A stretch of DNA of 37,890 nucleotides from Tieghemiomyces parasiticus. Taxonomy: Eukaryota; Kickxellomycota; Dimargaritomycetes; Dimargaritales; Dimargaritaceae. The translations under genes were made by a program, and so were the position numbers. The notes under the pieces are model-generated. The model was not told the origin of the DNA, ran no database searches, and saw only the letters and a list, made by a program, of their open reading frames with translations. Position 1 is the stretch's first letter. Each line of letters starts with the position of its first letter. The stretch covers positions 1 through 37,890 of the forward strand of contig JANBPT010000404.1 in NCBI GenBank assembly GCA_027575765.1, read 5' to 3'. Positions 9,881-20,559 of this stretch are shown here, in pieces.

Positions 9881-11225
9881 TCGGTTTCCAAAACGCTACA
9901 GGGGCAGCACTCCAGCTCGGCACCCGACATGGTGCTCTAACTTAGCACACGACCCGTAATGAAGGTACCCTCTGCATATTTATTTTTTGTATTTTTGCCT
10001 GTGCACTACCCTTTGCCACGTAGCAAGTCACCGCGTTTCACCATGGTTTTATTAACCACTTAAACCCAATGCAGGCGTAGGACAAGACATGGTGCTGCGT
10101 CCGTTGAGTAACACTGATCGGGCCGGTCTGTCGCGTGAGGGATGGCTGACCCCATTGGATATCCCCATATATAGAAAAGAAACCCTCCCCCCTGCCCTCG
10201 TCCTCCTCCGCCAAAGTTTTGCACGAACATTAGGTTGATCCACCTCTACTTTATTCGGCTTTGCCGGAATAAAAATTATTGGCATACAACAACGTTGAGG
10301 GAGGGCAAGTTGACATTAGTCATTTTAGCCTACAGAAGCTTATAACGACTAATAGTATAGTATAGTTAACTCCTCAACAAAATAAATTCGGAATGGAAGT
10401 GGGTATGGGGAGAGTGAGTGTGTGAGAGATGAGGGGAGGCACGGCAGAGATATTGTGACGAGTGATGGAACGCGGTAAGCGGTCAATACATTGCCTGTGG
10501 AACGTAACTCAAACTTTTGGTAAATTATGACAGGCTATCAATCCGTCTTGTACTCAAATCGGCGGTCGACAGGACACGATCAACTGCCGGTGTCGAGGAA
10601 AGCAGGCGTATCAGGTGCGTGGATAGGAAGCAGACGTCTTTAGCCAATGAGTCCGGACGAAAACGAAACCCAGGAGAGCTAGCGTAAACTTCGATCCGAG
10701 CTGGTACAGGTGGAAAAAGCGTTAAAAATACGTGACAATTACGCTTGATCAATCGTGGTGACATTGGGTGTGTCTATTGGACGTGGTCGGCACGCCGTGT
10801 CCCTTTCACGGAAGTGGTCGTTTTGACAGGTCCATGGTCTTCCCGATTTCTGCCGTCCCTGGCCGCGACCTTCTCGGAATACCACCGCCTCTCAGATTGC
10901 GATAAAGCGGGTTGGACGTCAAGTAGTGGTGTAGGTTATTTATGGGCGCCATACCATCCGAAAACAACAGAGATCGCCCATAGTGCCCATATTTATCGTC
11001 CCCGGGTATTATTGTTGCATCTCATATGAACCCGGCCTGGTCCCAATGACCAGCATTGCTACAGGCGAGGCCATATCTTGGTGAATATACACTCTGACTC
11101 TGATGAACCGTTTAATTTAACAGCAAACACCGATACATTCATATATAGATATATGCTTAAAAATTTAAAATTGAAACCTATTAAATATAAAATATAATTC
11201 GAGACCCAACCAAAGCGCCATACAT
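9881..11225. other. Intergenic region between F-box-like and ATPase genes
   Basis: About 1.3 kb. A plus-strand TATATAG at 10168-10174 followed by a CT-rich tract resembles the promoters of other genes here, but no ORF of useful length follows, so it may serve a non-coding transcript or be chance. The right end (11135-11205) is strongly AT-rich and is the 3' flank of the ATPase gene. No gene is supported. Confidence 0.45.
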
Positions 11226-14200
11226 TTACCAAGCAATGCGTGGGAAGATGCCATAGTTACGCCGCACGGCCAGCTTACGCAGTTCGTCGAGGCCCAGCAT
11301 GCCCAAGGCGTAGGCGATGGGGATAAAGAAGAACTGGGCCGGGATGGGCCGGGTGTTGAAAACGTTATTAACGAAGGGCACGTACACGATGAAGAGGGCA
11401 AACCCGATGCTGCAGGCCCAGCTGACGAGGATGACCAGATTGCGGCCGTCCGCGTCGTCCTGGTACGAGAACCGTTTGGTCGGGGTCGTCGTCGGCCCCA
11501 TCACCTCGCTCGACTTCAAATCCGCACGGTTATGTAGACCCAAGCTTTGGCCCTCCGCCATTCCCGACGGCCGGGACCACCACTGCCACGGGGGCGGGAT
11601 GGGGAAATGTTGAAACAAGGACAGGTAGCGAGTGCGAATGGACAAGAGGTTACCAAAACACTGGCACATGACGAGCGAGATAAACATGATGGTCTGGCCC
11701 GTATACATAAAGTCGTTTAGCTCGGTCAGCGTATAGCCCTTGTACCCGTCCTCCCACTTGTCGAACGCCAAAAACAGGTCACCGGGCGTCAGGCCGCCGT
11801 AGGCCGCCATGTAGTAGAAAAACATGACGTGGCCAAACACCGTTTCCAGCATACCGGCGAACCCGTAGGCGTGGAGGAGCAGTTTGGCGTTCACGAGGCG
11901 GTCTTTGTGGGGAACCCGCGGGGCACGAGCGAGGAGGTCACGTTCGGGGCCTTCGTACATGAGGGCGATGGACGGCGGGAGGTCGGTGAGCACGCAGATG
12001 CAAATCATGAGGAAGGCGCTGAGCGGCAGGGGGACCCCCAGAAACATATTGACCAGAATGGGGATGCACTCGGCGAACGAACCGGCCGGTAGGAGGTACA
12101 GGATGCACTTTTTAAGATTGTCAAAGACCAGGCGCCCGTTTTCAATGGCCACCAGGACCGACGAAAAGTTATTGTCCAGTAGAACCATGTGGGCCGCCTC
12201 GATGGCCACGTCGCTGCCGCCGCCCATGGCAATCCCAAGGTTGGCATTTTTCAGGGCGGGCGCGTCGTTCACGCCGTCGCCCGTCACCGCCACGATGCCC
12301 CCGTTGAGTTGGAACTGTTGGACAATCTGCAGCTTCTGTTCAGGCGTAGTCCGCGCAAATACAATCTCGCGGTACTGGGTGACCTGCGTCCACTGTGCCG
12401 GGGTGAGCGAGTTGAGTTCGCCACCGGAGAGTAGGAGGGAACCGGTAAAGCAGTCCAAGTGATCTTTACTGCGGGCTGAACCAGTCGAGACCCGCGGTCG
12501 GTTGTATGAGCGCTTCTCACTAAAACTGGCAGTGACCGGGGGCGGTCCGACCCGGAAGGCAGCCGAGGGTGGCACCGTGGTGGTCCGATAGGGCACAACG
12601 CAGTCACCGTCAAGGCTCTTCTGACCCGTCCCATCCTCGTCATCGTCGTACTCGCTGTTCCGGACGTGGGAATCCACCGTCAGAGTCCTCAAACTCTCGA
12701 TGGTGTCGATTTGGTCACTGGTAAAGATACCTACTTGCTTGGCGATCGCGGCGGCGGTGAGGGCAAAGTCGCCCGTGACCATCAGTACGCGCATACCGGC
12801 GCGGTGGCAAGTGGCTACCACGTCGCGAATTTCGGGACGCGGGGGATCCATTATCCCGACTAGGCCCACGACACATAGAGAGTGGGCCAAGCCGGCCAGG
12901 GCCTCCAGGTCGTCGCCGTCGGCGGGGAGCTCAGCCGCGGATTTGAGCACCCGCTTGCATACCATGAGCACACGCTGGCCGTCAGCGCTCCACCGCTCCT
13001 GTTGCTCAATCAGAGTGGCGCGCAACTGGTCGTCGAAGGGCCGCATGCTGCCGTCAGTGTTGAGGTACCACTTAGCCTTGGGCACCAAAATGTCCGGAGC
13101 GCCCTTGATGAGCATGACCGGGCAGGAGGTTCCAAAAAGACCGGCCTCAGGCCCAACCATCGGGGCCAGGGTTGCCGGGGAGTCGTAGTTGGCGACTGGG
13201 GGCGCCAGGTGGTGGTCGCCCTCGTCGTTGGCCGTCGTAAATTCAGACCCTTCAACGCCAGCGGCCAAAGCCCCGGCGAGGCCGGTAGAGAGGCGCGAGT
13301 TACGAGACCGGACCACGCTCATCATCCACTTGTTCTTGGAGTTGAACGGGATGGTCCGGAGGACCTGGAAGGCGTCAGCGATCTGTTGGTCGTGCGGGGC
13401 GAGGGTCGCACTGAATCGCAGCATGGCGCTATCAGTGGCGTCGCCAGCGATGGTCCGGTCGTTGAGTGGAAGGTGCAGCGTGAACGGGTCGAACGTGGCG
13501 CCGTTACAGAGTCGGGCGCTGGCCACCAGCTGCTGAAATGCCGGGGCGAAATCGTTGAGGCGGCGGGCGACGTCCTCACTCAGACTCCACCGGTCTCCGC
13601 CGGCTAGGGCGTTACTGACGAACATGCGGTTCTGGGTGAGGGTCCCGGTCTTGTCTGAAGCAATGACATTGACCGAACCCAGAGTCTCGACGGTCATGAG
13701 GTCCTTGACAAGCACCTTTTGGCTGGCCATCTTACGGGCCACGAGAGTCAAGGCCAGAGTCACCGCGATAGGTAGGCCCACAGGTACGAAGGCCACTAAC
13801 ACAGCGATGGTGTTGATGAGGGCCGTCGACGTGTTGATGAACGTCGGAAACGACCGGCGCAGCCAGGTACCCCAGACGATGAGCAGGATGGCAGCCGTGG
13901 AGAAGGCCAAACTGGCGATCAGGGTCACAAAGCGAGTAATTTCCACCTGGAGGGTGCTCCGGGTCTTCTTGGTCCCGGTGGTGAGTTTGCTGATCTTGCC
14001 CATGACTGTGCTGTCCCCCGTAGCCACAACAATTCCCACGCCGTTGCCGTTGGTAACTAAGGTACCCATCAGGCCCATGTTACGGGTCTCAAGGTAATTC
14101 TCGCTGGTGTACTCGACAGTCGCCTTGATGGGGTCGTTCTCGCCGGTGAGTACAGACTTGTCGAACTTGAGGTCGACGCACTCAATGATGCGTACGTCTG

Positions 14201-14912
14201 CGGGGACCTTGTTGCCGTAGTTGAGCTGGACGCGGTCCCCGGTTACCAGCTCGCTGGCCGGGATGGTCTTGAGGATACCGTCACGGATCACGTCGCAGCT
14301 GGCTGGTAGCATGTTGTTGATCGACTTCATCACCTGCGCCGAGGTCCAGTCCTGATACGCGTTAAACGCCGTCTGTAGGATCATGACAATGAAGAGCAGG
14401 GCACCCAGACCCAGGTTGGTCGGGTCGGGCGGCGAGCCCAGCGGGCGCCAGGCGATGATGCAGATGATGGCGCCAAACCAGAGCAAAAGGCCAAACCCGC
14501 CGATACAGTAGCCCAGGAGCTTCAAAAAGTAGTTGGACTTGGGCGGGGTGATGAGGTTTCGGCCGTCGCGATCCAGCCGCTTGGCGGCCGCGGGGGCTTC
14601 GAGACCCGTCGCGGTGGAAGTACCGAACAAGGTGGCCAGCTCGTGGAGGTCCAGCTTGTGAAAGTCGACTTCGGTGTCTGCGTCGCCCAGGTCAATGCCT
14701 TCCTGGAGCTGCACCGACATGGTCCGGAATTCTACCGTGATCGACCGCGCGATGGAGCGATCGTCAGCGACGGAGGCCGCCATGGACACGGGGCGCAACG
14801 GCGGGGTGCCGAGGGGAGGAAGGTCATCCACAGGTACCAAGGCGGGGCTGTGGTCATGGTCGCTGCCGTCGCTGAACCGAGGCGCCGGGTCGAATGCAGA
14901 GTGGGACGCCAT
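11226..14912 (-). CDS. P-type ATPase, type IIC-like (Na,K-ATPase alpha-related cation pump) with altered ion-site residues
   Basis: A 1228-aa P2-type ATPase from a single exon (ATG 14912, TAA 11226-11228). In order: a disordered Ser/Asp-rich N terminus of about 75 aa; M1-M2 near 130-185; actuator motif TGEN at 256-259 where TGES is usual; M3-M4; phosphorylation site SDKTGTLT with D420; nucleotide domain; MVTGDFALTAAAIA near 711-723; IVFARTTPEQKLQIV near 850-864; GDGVNDAPALK from 878; then six C-terminal helices, ending DELRKLAVRRNYG as in Na,K-ATPase alpha. Unusual features: M4 has PVGL (377-380) instead of PEGL, M6 has CICVLTD where Na,K-ATPase has CIDLGTD, the P domain carries an acidic, Ser-rich insertion at about 745-825, and the M8-M9 loop is long (about 1100-1155). 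The ion carried cannot be deduced; related fungal pumps move Na+ or K+. The frame extends upstream only to a GTG, so the ATG is preferred. Confidence 0.93.
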   Translation of the reverse strand: MASHSAFDPAPRFSDGSDHDHSPALVPVDDLPPLGTPPLRPVSMAASVADDRSIARSITVEFRTMSVQLQEGIDLGDADTEVDFHKLDLHELATLFGTSTATGLEAPAAAKRLDRDGRNLITPPKSNYFLKLLGYCIGGFGLLLWFGAIICIIAWRPLGSPPDPTNLGLGALLFIVMILQTAFNAYQDWTSAQVMKSINNMLPASCDVIRDGILKTIPASELVTGDRVQLNYGNKVPADVRIIECVDLKFDKSVLTGENDPIKATVEYTSENYLETRNMGLMGTLVTNGNGVGIVVATGDSTVMGKISKLTTGTKKTRSTLQVEITRFVTLIASLAFSTAAILLIVWGTWLRRSFPTFINTSTALINTIAVLVAFVPVGLPIAVTLALTLVARKMASQKVLVKDLMTVETLGSVNVIASDKTGTLTQNRMFVSNALAGGDRWSLSEDVARRLNDFAPAFQQLVASARLCNGATFDPFTLHLPLNDRTIAGDATDSAMLRFSATLAPHDQQIADAFQVLRTIPFNSKNKWMMSVVRSRNSRLSTGLAGALAAGVEGSEFTTANDEGDHHLAPPVANYDSPATLAPMVGPEAGLFGTSCPVMLIKGAPDILVPKAKWYLNTDGSMRPFDDQLRATLIEQQERWSADGQRVLMVCKRVLKSAAELPADGDDLEALAGLAHSLCVVGLVGIMDPPRPEIRDVVATCHRAGMRVLMVTGDFALTAAAIAKQVGIFTSDQIDTIESLRTLTVDSHVRNSEYDDDEDGTGQKSLDGDCVVPYRTTTVPPSAAFRVGPPPVTASFSEKRSYNRPRVSTGSARSKDHLDCFTGSLLLSGGELNSLTPAQWTQVTQYREIVFARTTPEQKLQIVQQFQLNGGIVAVTGDGVNDAPALKNANLGIAMGGGSDVAIEAAHMVLLDNNFSSVLVAIENGRLVFDNLKKCILYLLPAGSFAECIPILVNMFLGVPLPLSAFLMICICVLTDLPPSIALMYEGPERDLLARAPRVPHKDRLVNAKLLLHAYGFAGMLETVFGHVMFFYYMAAYGGLTPGDLFLAFDKWEDGYKGYTLTELNDFMYTGQTIMFISLVMCQCFGNLLSIRTRYLSLFQHFPIPPPWQWWSRPSGMAEGQSLGLHNRADLKSSEVMGPTTTPTKRFSYQDDADGRNLVILVSWACSIGFALFIVYVPFVNNVFNTRPIPAQFFFIPIAYALGMLGLDELRKLAVRRNYGIFPRIAW

Positions 14913-17900
14913 GCGAGAAATGCGCAACTGAGGAGGGGACGTAGGGTGGCGCAATGCACGTGACAGGAGGTATGTGCGCGGGGGTGGCGGTGAGGGAGAG
15001 AGGGTGGGAGATTTTACGGACACTGGGCCTGGGAACCGAGTGCGAAGGGGGGATGTTGCAGGGCTAGAGTGGCGGTGGCGGGAGCGGGCGTGGAGGGGGT
15101 TGTGTGTGGTAGGAACCGTACGCGTTTACGTACAGTAGAACTGCCTATCGGGTTGATAAGGTGGGGATGGTGGGTAGGTGGTATACATCGACTTGGTCAG
15201 ACCGCCACGGTGAATACAGGGGTAGTGAAAGGGGCGAGTTGTCTGGAGGTGACTCGGGAGGTGAACGAAGGAGGGAGGCCAGGGGCGAAACGGCAGGGAA
15301 TAAGACGGATAGGGAATCAAGTAAGGGCGTGCTGAGATAGTGGTAGGCAAAGCCTAAAATAATGGTAAGAAGTTTGGAAGGTGTGGCCGGAGGGAGAGGG
15401 GTTCGGAGGCGTTGGCTATTATACCACAGATCAAACTGGGATGCAACCGAGAAAAAAAAAAGGTGCAGATGGGAGGGTGAGCAGGTGGCTAGTGGGCCGA
15501 GCTAGCCGTGCTATTGGACCAGCGGAGAAATAGATTCGATGGCTGGACGGCAAGTGGATCAAGGACAGGAGGCTCCTGGCACTGGCAGGCTCAATATTCC
15601 GCAGGATAGAATAGGGTGAAACTAGGAGAAAAAAATCGAGCAAGGAATAGTTGGGATGCAGCAGGAGCGCGGGAGACGGTCGCTGGGCGATTGACGTAAA
15701 CAACGGCGGAGAGTCTGATGGGTATGTTCTTTCGGTTGGAGGGGAAATACGCGCATTTTATAGGTCAGATAATACTAGGGAAGGCTTCGGTTCGGGCCGC
15801 TGATTGGTCGGGCCCCATAAAACCGCGTGTAACGCTTCCCCGTTACCAGCGGAGGTAGGGGCCATGGTCTTTTACCTATTCTCCTCCCACTGGGCAGACC
15901 ATGTTAACGGTACCCCTTTTACGACACCATCGATTGCAGGGCAAGCGGAGTTTTGGCTATCGATCGCAACTAAGCCTGTCAGAAATGAATGGGGACTACC
16001 TGAGGTTGTAAGCCCCCTCGCACACACACACACACACACACACCAACCCTTGAATGTGTTCGAAACGATAGTAGGTGGAGCCACAGGGCACTATGAAGAG
16101 GACTGAAAATGAATGGGGACGTCCAAACGACAGGGTCTGCAAAAGCACCAGTATCCATAAGTACGCGGGGAGGAAGTGGCCAGTGAGGAGGCTGACAGGT
16201 AACACAATTTGCGGGCTAGCCAGTCGGCTGTAGTCTCTTGTGGGCTCGTGCCACGACGCCGGCGGCTATGGTGGGAAGAGAGGCGGTCGAGTGGTTAACT
16301 GATCGGGCCGGAAGTGAGCGTGCAGCTTCATCGGCCGGAGGCGGAGGCGGCGAACTAGATGGGGTGGGATCTGGGACGGCCAGGCGACGGCGGACGTTGG
16401 GCAGAAGAGTTGGGGAAGGATGGCGGCATTTCTAACCGGTGCGACGGCCCCACGCTCTCTGTCAATTTCGAAACCTATCCGTCCGACTGGGAAATGGGTC
16501 GATTCTCCTTACGCTACACCTATCCTCTGTGCGGCACACCCCTCCCTGACCCGTCCTGCACCGTTTGGACTCTACCTCTTTCCCGCCACTCGACGCAGGT
16601 ACCGCCATATTTGTACAATTTGTTACTGGTCAGCTGCGCAGGGCCTGCAGTTCCGCCTCCGCTCCATGCAGACCAAAGGAAAAGGGGGGTTATCGATAAA
16701 CCCTGGGCGCTTTAATGTGTATGGTGCTGCCAACCGACCGTAGAACGGTATTAGCGAAGAACGGTCTACCTGCCGCGTCCAAGAACTGAAGCTATTCTCC
16801 CCCAGACGCTGCCGGGGTCAGCCGGGGCGGTAGATCTACGGAGGATGTGCAGGGAATGCACTGCTTACCTGCTTGTATCATCTCTTTTACATGCTGGCGT
16901 CGCAAACGGGGAGTGGCGCGGGTATTTGGGGCGTACACTATATAGTAGTATCGATCCGTGGGCCTTATGCCCTCTCAAAGTATTCCAATCCACCGCGCTC
17001 TTGCAAGGAATCCTTTTCGTCTCCGCCTTGTCCTTTAAACAAGACAGTCAGCTTTATCGTTTTGCTCGAGAGTCACAGTTTAGCCGTCTCAGTGTCAATG
17101 GGTCCGCGTGTGGTGGATACGGATTCGTTACTATGGGGCGTTATGGTAAGAAACCGGCCTTTCTGCGTGCAACAAGAAAGTTGCTGGTGCCGATCTCCTC
17201 TTGTCACCCCTTTGCTTCGTCTGGCCGCACAGTCGTGGCCGAGGGGTTTGGCTACTGCCTTCGTTGCTTTTAAGAGAGATCCAGTAACCCAGGTTCCAAT
17301 ATCACTAAATGATTGGTGCCATCTCTGCTAGGGCGACAACGGCCACAGGGCCGGAGCCAGGCCGAGACAAAGTCAGAACTATTCTGAGGGGCTTGCCTGC
17401 TGAAATTCTGCTAGCTTGCGGGGCATCAGCAGGTCGGACCCTAACCTGATAAGTTAGTGTACGGAGATGTGCGGGAGGGATGACCTTACAGCCATTACAT
17501 ATTCCGGCCAATTGCACGCAGCCTTAATTGAGTCTGTAGTGGCACCCTAGAGAGATACGGTGACCTAAGGCCTTCTTGTTTAGTAATTCTGATTGAGATT
17601 CCAATTAGCCTAATTAAATCAGGTCAATTGTTAAATATTGGGCTTAATCCCAACGATTTATATCGGGAGGACAGCTCAAATTTGGAACTGTTAGTTGACT
17701 CCGACACATTCCATTGCCTAATACCCTTCTATATTTTCCTCCGTTCACACTAGCAGTCCAACGGGCCCGGCGTCGCTGTACTCGTGAATTCAAGTTGCAT
17801 CTACATACGGCATCCCGCTATATGTATCCGCGCATGGGCCGCTAATGAAAGTACGGGCACATCATCGTCCACCAAAGCGGGCACGGCGACTAGACCGCAA

Positions 17901-19821
17901 CTGTATTCCTAGATCCAACTAGTTTGTCGTCTATTGTGCCCTGCTATGCACAAGCTCGGATATCCGTTCCCGGCGATGCCTTAGAGAATACTTATCGAGA
18001 TGACGATTTATGGCCTGCTACGCAAGGTGCAAGGCAGCAATGCTCCACCTTAATCGACACACCATTTTGCCTGACACTGTTGCGACTACCACCTATTCGG
18101 ACATTGTATCTGGTATCGCTATATATTACCGTCCAGGGATAAGTGTCCGCACGTACCCTCGCACCACTTTCCCGTACCCTAGACTCAAACTTGCTTCTCC
18201 CTTACTCATTATTCACGGCCATTTATACAATTATATAGCAGCCCCCCCCGGACGCCCTTACGCTCCGAGTACAGTGGCCCTCTGAAATTTGACCGTTGCG
18301 CTTCAGCGTGGTACGGTAATGCAAGGCGGCGGTGTGTAAGGGTCCACCTGTCGTGTTGAGCGCGCGTTCCGCGCGGATATACGATAATCACCTGGCCAAT
18401 GCAAGGTAAATGGCATCGCAAGGGAAGGAAATCTCCGACTGCGCAGTCACGATAAGGAGTGGCGCCGTTATGGCACAGCTCGTCCATTGTTATCACGTGA
18501 TAGTCCAGGCGAGTCGGGAAATCTCAAGAGGGAACCGTCACGGTACCATTCTATCCCCGCTCCTAACCACATCCCACCCTCCCTTACACGCACCATCAGT
18601 TCGCCGGGGTGGCCACCCGACTCACGGCCCCGACAGCCCCTCACATAAGTCAGTGACCCGAGGCTGAGGAGCGCCACCCCTCCCCAATCTCCGCCCCCCT
18701 CCCACGGCCCTTTGCCTGCCATATTTTCTCGTCAACCGTTGGCAGAGATGATTTTTTAGTTCGCCATTCGTGGCCATATCACCAAGTACACATGCCAGAC
18801 GGCTCTATGACCAAGAGGTCGCTTGCTAAATATAATCTGACCCTAAATAAATAACTTCCTCAACAGCCCGTCACGTGTGCTGATGACTGGGCCCACAGGT
18901 CGAGCATCGAAATGCAGGCCAGGGGGGATGTATGTACCCTGACGCCATATGTTTCCTCGCTTGCCTTGCAGTCTCGGCTGTCGCCGTGTTACTTTGCCCG
19001 TAGACCCGCCTCGTCTAAACCTGCTACTTCCTCTCACCACCCCCGGGTGACTCACGAGGGGAGTCTAAACAGTTAAGGTTGCCCCAAGGACTCGGCTGAT
19101 CGACGAGTAGCCTTGAGGCACCGCCGGTGTCCAAGGCTTTCCATTGGCTTGACCCGGGCCGGCGGCATCGACGAAGAAACGCCGGTCGACTTCTCATTCC
19201 AGCCCGCGCCTGGCCAATGGGGCCGTCCGCCGACGTCCCTCCTACTTCCATCCGCGGCCATCGCAGTCTCCGGCTGGGCTGATAAGGAGGGGGGTACTGG
19301 CGTCACTATCAACCCAGATCGATATCTCTCGTTCCCTTGCCTGATGCCTGCGCCGTGTGGGGGGTATGGTCGTAAAATGGAGGGCGAACGGCGACCCACC
19401 CAATCCGCTCCCTTCGGCTTATCTACGGCCAGTGTCTAGGTGGAGGGCGCTGCTACTCTCTCACCCCCAACCGCAACTTGAAAAAGCCCATGGTAGGTGA
19501 AGGGTTGCGGCGCTCTTTAGCCGACCTACTGCGTGACCGCTGGATATCATACAGTACAAGGGGCTGATCGTGAGGTCGGCGGATCTCGCCTCGGCTGTTC
19601 GCCTACACCGGCACCCCGGTCACCCGCAAGGCTAAGTTGGGTCTGGCATTGTGCATACAAGGCCGGGAGGTCAGCTACGTGCCGTCGCCCTGTCCCTACC
19701 ATCGCATGTCCGCCTTGTAGGCGAAACTTTCACGATCCCCGACCCGACTGTACTTCCAGGCCGCCCCCCTTCCTCCAGCTCGTGGTCCCGCCATTCTTAG
19801 CAATCAAATCCTCAGCTCACC
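14913..19821. other. Gene-poor region of about 4.9 kb between the ATPase gene and the PYC promoter
   Basis: The first 800 bp or so, read on the minus strand, are very CT-rich and are probably ATPase leader and promoter; a weak TATAATA occurs at about 15415-15421. The rest holds a (CA)n microsatellite (16021-16043), a short direct repeat AATGAATGGGGAC near 15985 and 16109, and several ORFs of 60-150 codons on both strands (for example 16845-17273 and 16873-17331, overlapping on the same strand) whose products show no motif, repeat or biased codon use. No tRNA-like T-arm was found. I see no supportable gene, though a lineage-specific or non-coding gene could be missed. Confidence 0.45.
16021..16043. 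repeat. (CA)n dinucleotide microsatellite
   Basis: An uninterrupted run of about 11.5 CA units in intergenic DNA. It is the only clear long simple repeat in the window and causes apparent His/Thr and Cys/Val strings in shadow frames. Confidence 0.95.
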
Positions 19822-19850
19822 GTGGAGCCGATATATAACCCCGGCTCCAC
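19822..19850 (+). promoter_or_regulatory. Pyruvate carboxylase TATA box inside a perfect inverted repeat
   Basis: A plus-strand TATA element (ATATATAA, 19831-19838) is flanked by a perfect 9-bp inverted repeat: GTGGAGCCG at 19822-19830 and CGGCTCCAC at 19842-19850. It lies about 710 bp upstream of the PYC start codon, a distance explained by a probable leader intron at 20149-20547. The inverted repeat could be an operator-like factor site; CGG/CCG half-sites are typical of fungal Zn2Cys6 factors. Regulation by this element is inference. Confidence 0.5.
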
Positions 19851-20148
19851 CCTCCCCCGCCCGGCTGCACCGACTAAGCCCCTGGTTTCTTTCCCTTTCT
19901 TCCTCAATCTTCCTTCGGGGCCAATCCGCAACCTGGCCCGTGTATTCCTGCCGTCACAACCTGCTTCCTTCAGTTGCATTATTACTTGCACTGCTTACCC
20001 CGACCTCTTAGGGTCTCCCTTTCCTCCCTGCTCTTTTCCACTCACCTCTCACACGTCGTCTCGGTTCCGTCGTCGTAACATATCCTACATTTGTCCATCC
20101 CCGTGCCACATTCGCTCGGACTCCTTTGACCTTCCCAATCCATTCAAG

Positions 20149-20547
20149 GTAAGCATCGCTGCCGGCTAAAGGTCCGGGTCGCCCGTGCCAAGCAGGTATC
20201 GCAACGATTCCGGGCCCCTAGACCCCTGGCTCGACCCTTTCTAGTTTCACCCCTCGTAGGGTGTCCAAATACGGGCCCCGCGTTTCAGCTTCCTTCCGGA
20301 CGGGGACTGCTTTCGTTGCACCGGTTCTGGAGAAGAAGGGGTGGGCAAGGAGGCTGTTCTTGTCCCTCCAAACATTGTAGTGGCCACAACTTTTATAGTG
20401 GCACCTCAGACCGAGCACGTCGAGCCCTTCACTTTACGCAGGACCCTTTGTCATCCCTTTCTTGTAACCATTCTCAACGCATCACCCTTGACCCTGTTCT
20501 CTCTCCTCATCCTCGCTTTCATCGCTCACCGAGACAGTATTTTATAG
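20149..20547 (+). other. Probable intron in the 5' untranslated leader of PYC
   Basis: A strong donor CAAG|GTAAGC at 20148/20149 and an acceptor TTTTATAG ending at 20547 (alternative CCAG ending at 20551) bracket about 400 nt between the TATA box and the ATG at 20560. The sequence before the acceptor is pyrimidine-rich. Splicing would shorten the leader from about 700 to about 300 nt. Inferred from splice signals only. Confidence 0.4.
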
Positions 20548-20559
20548 CCAGTCGTCGCC

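Noticed and set aside
16845..17331. Two overlapping plus-strand open frames of about 142 and 152 codons
   Set aside because: They compete for the same DNA in different frames, neither has a recognisable motif, promoter or biased codon use, and the products are of mixed composition.
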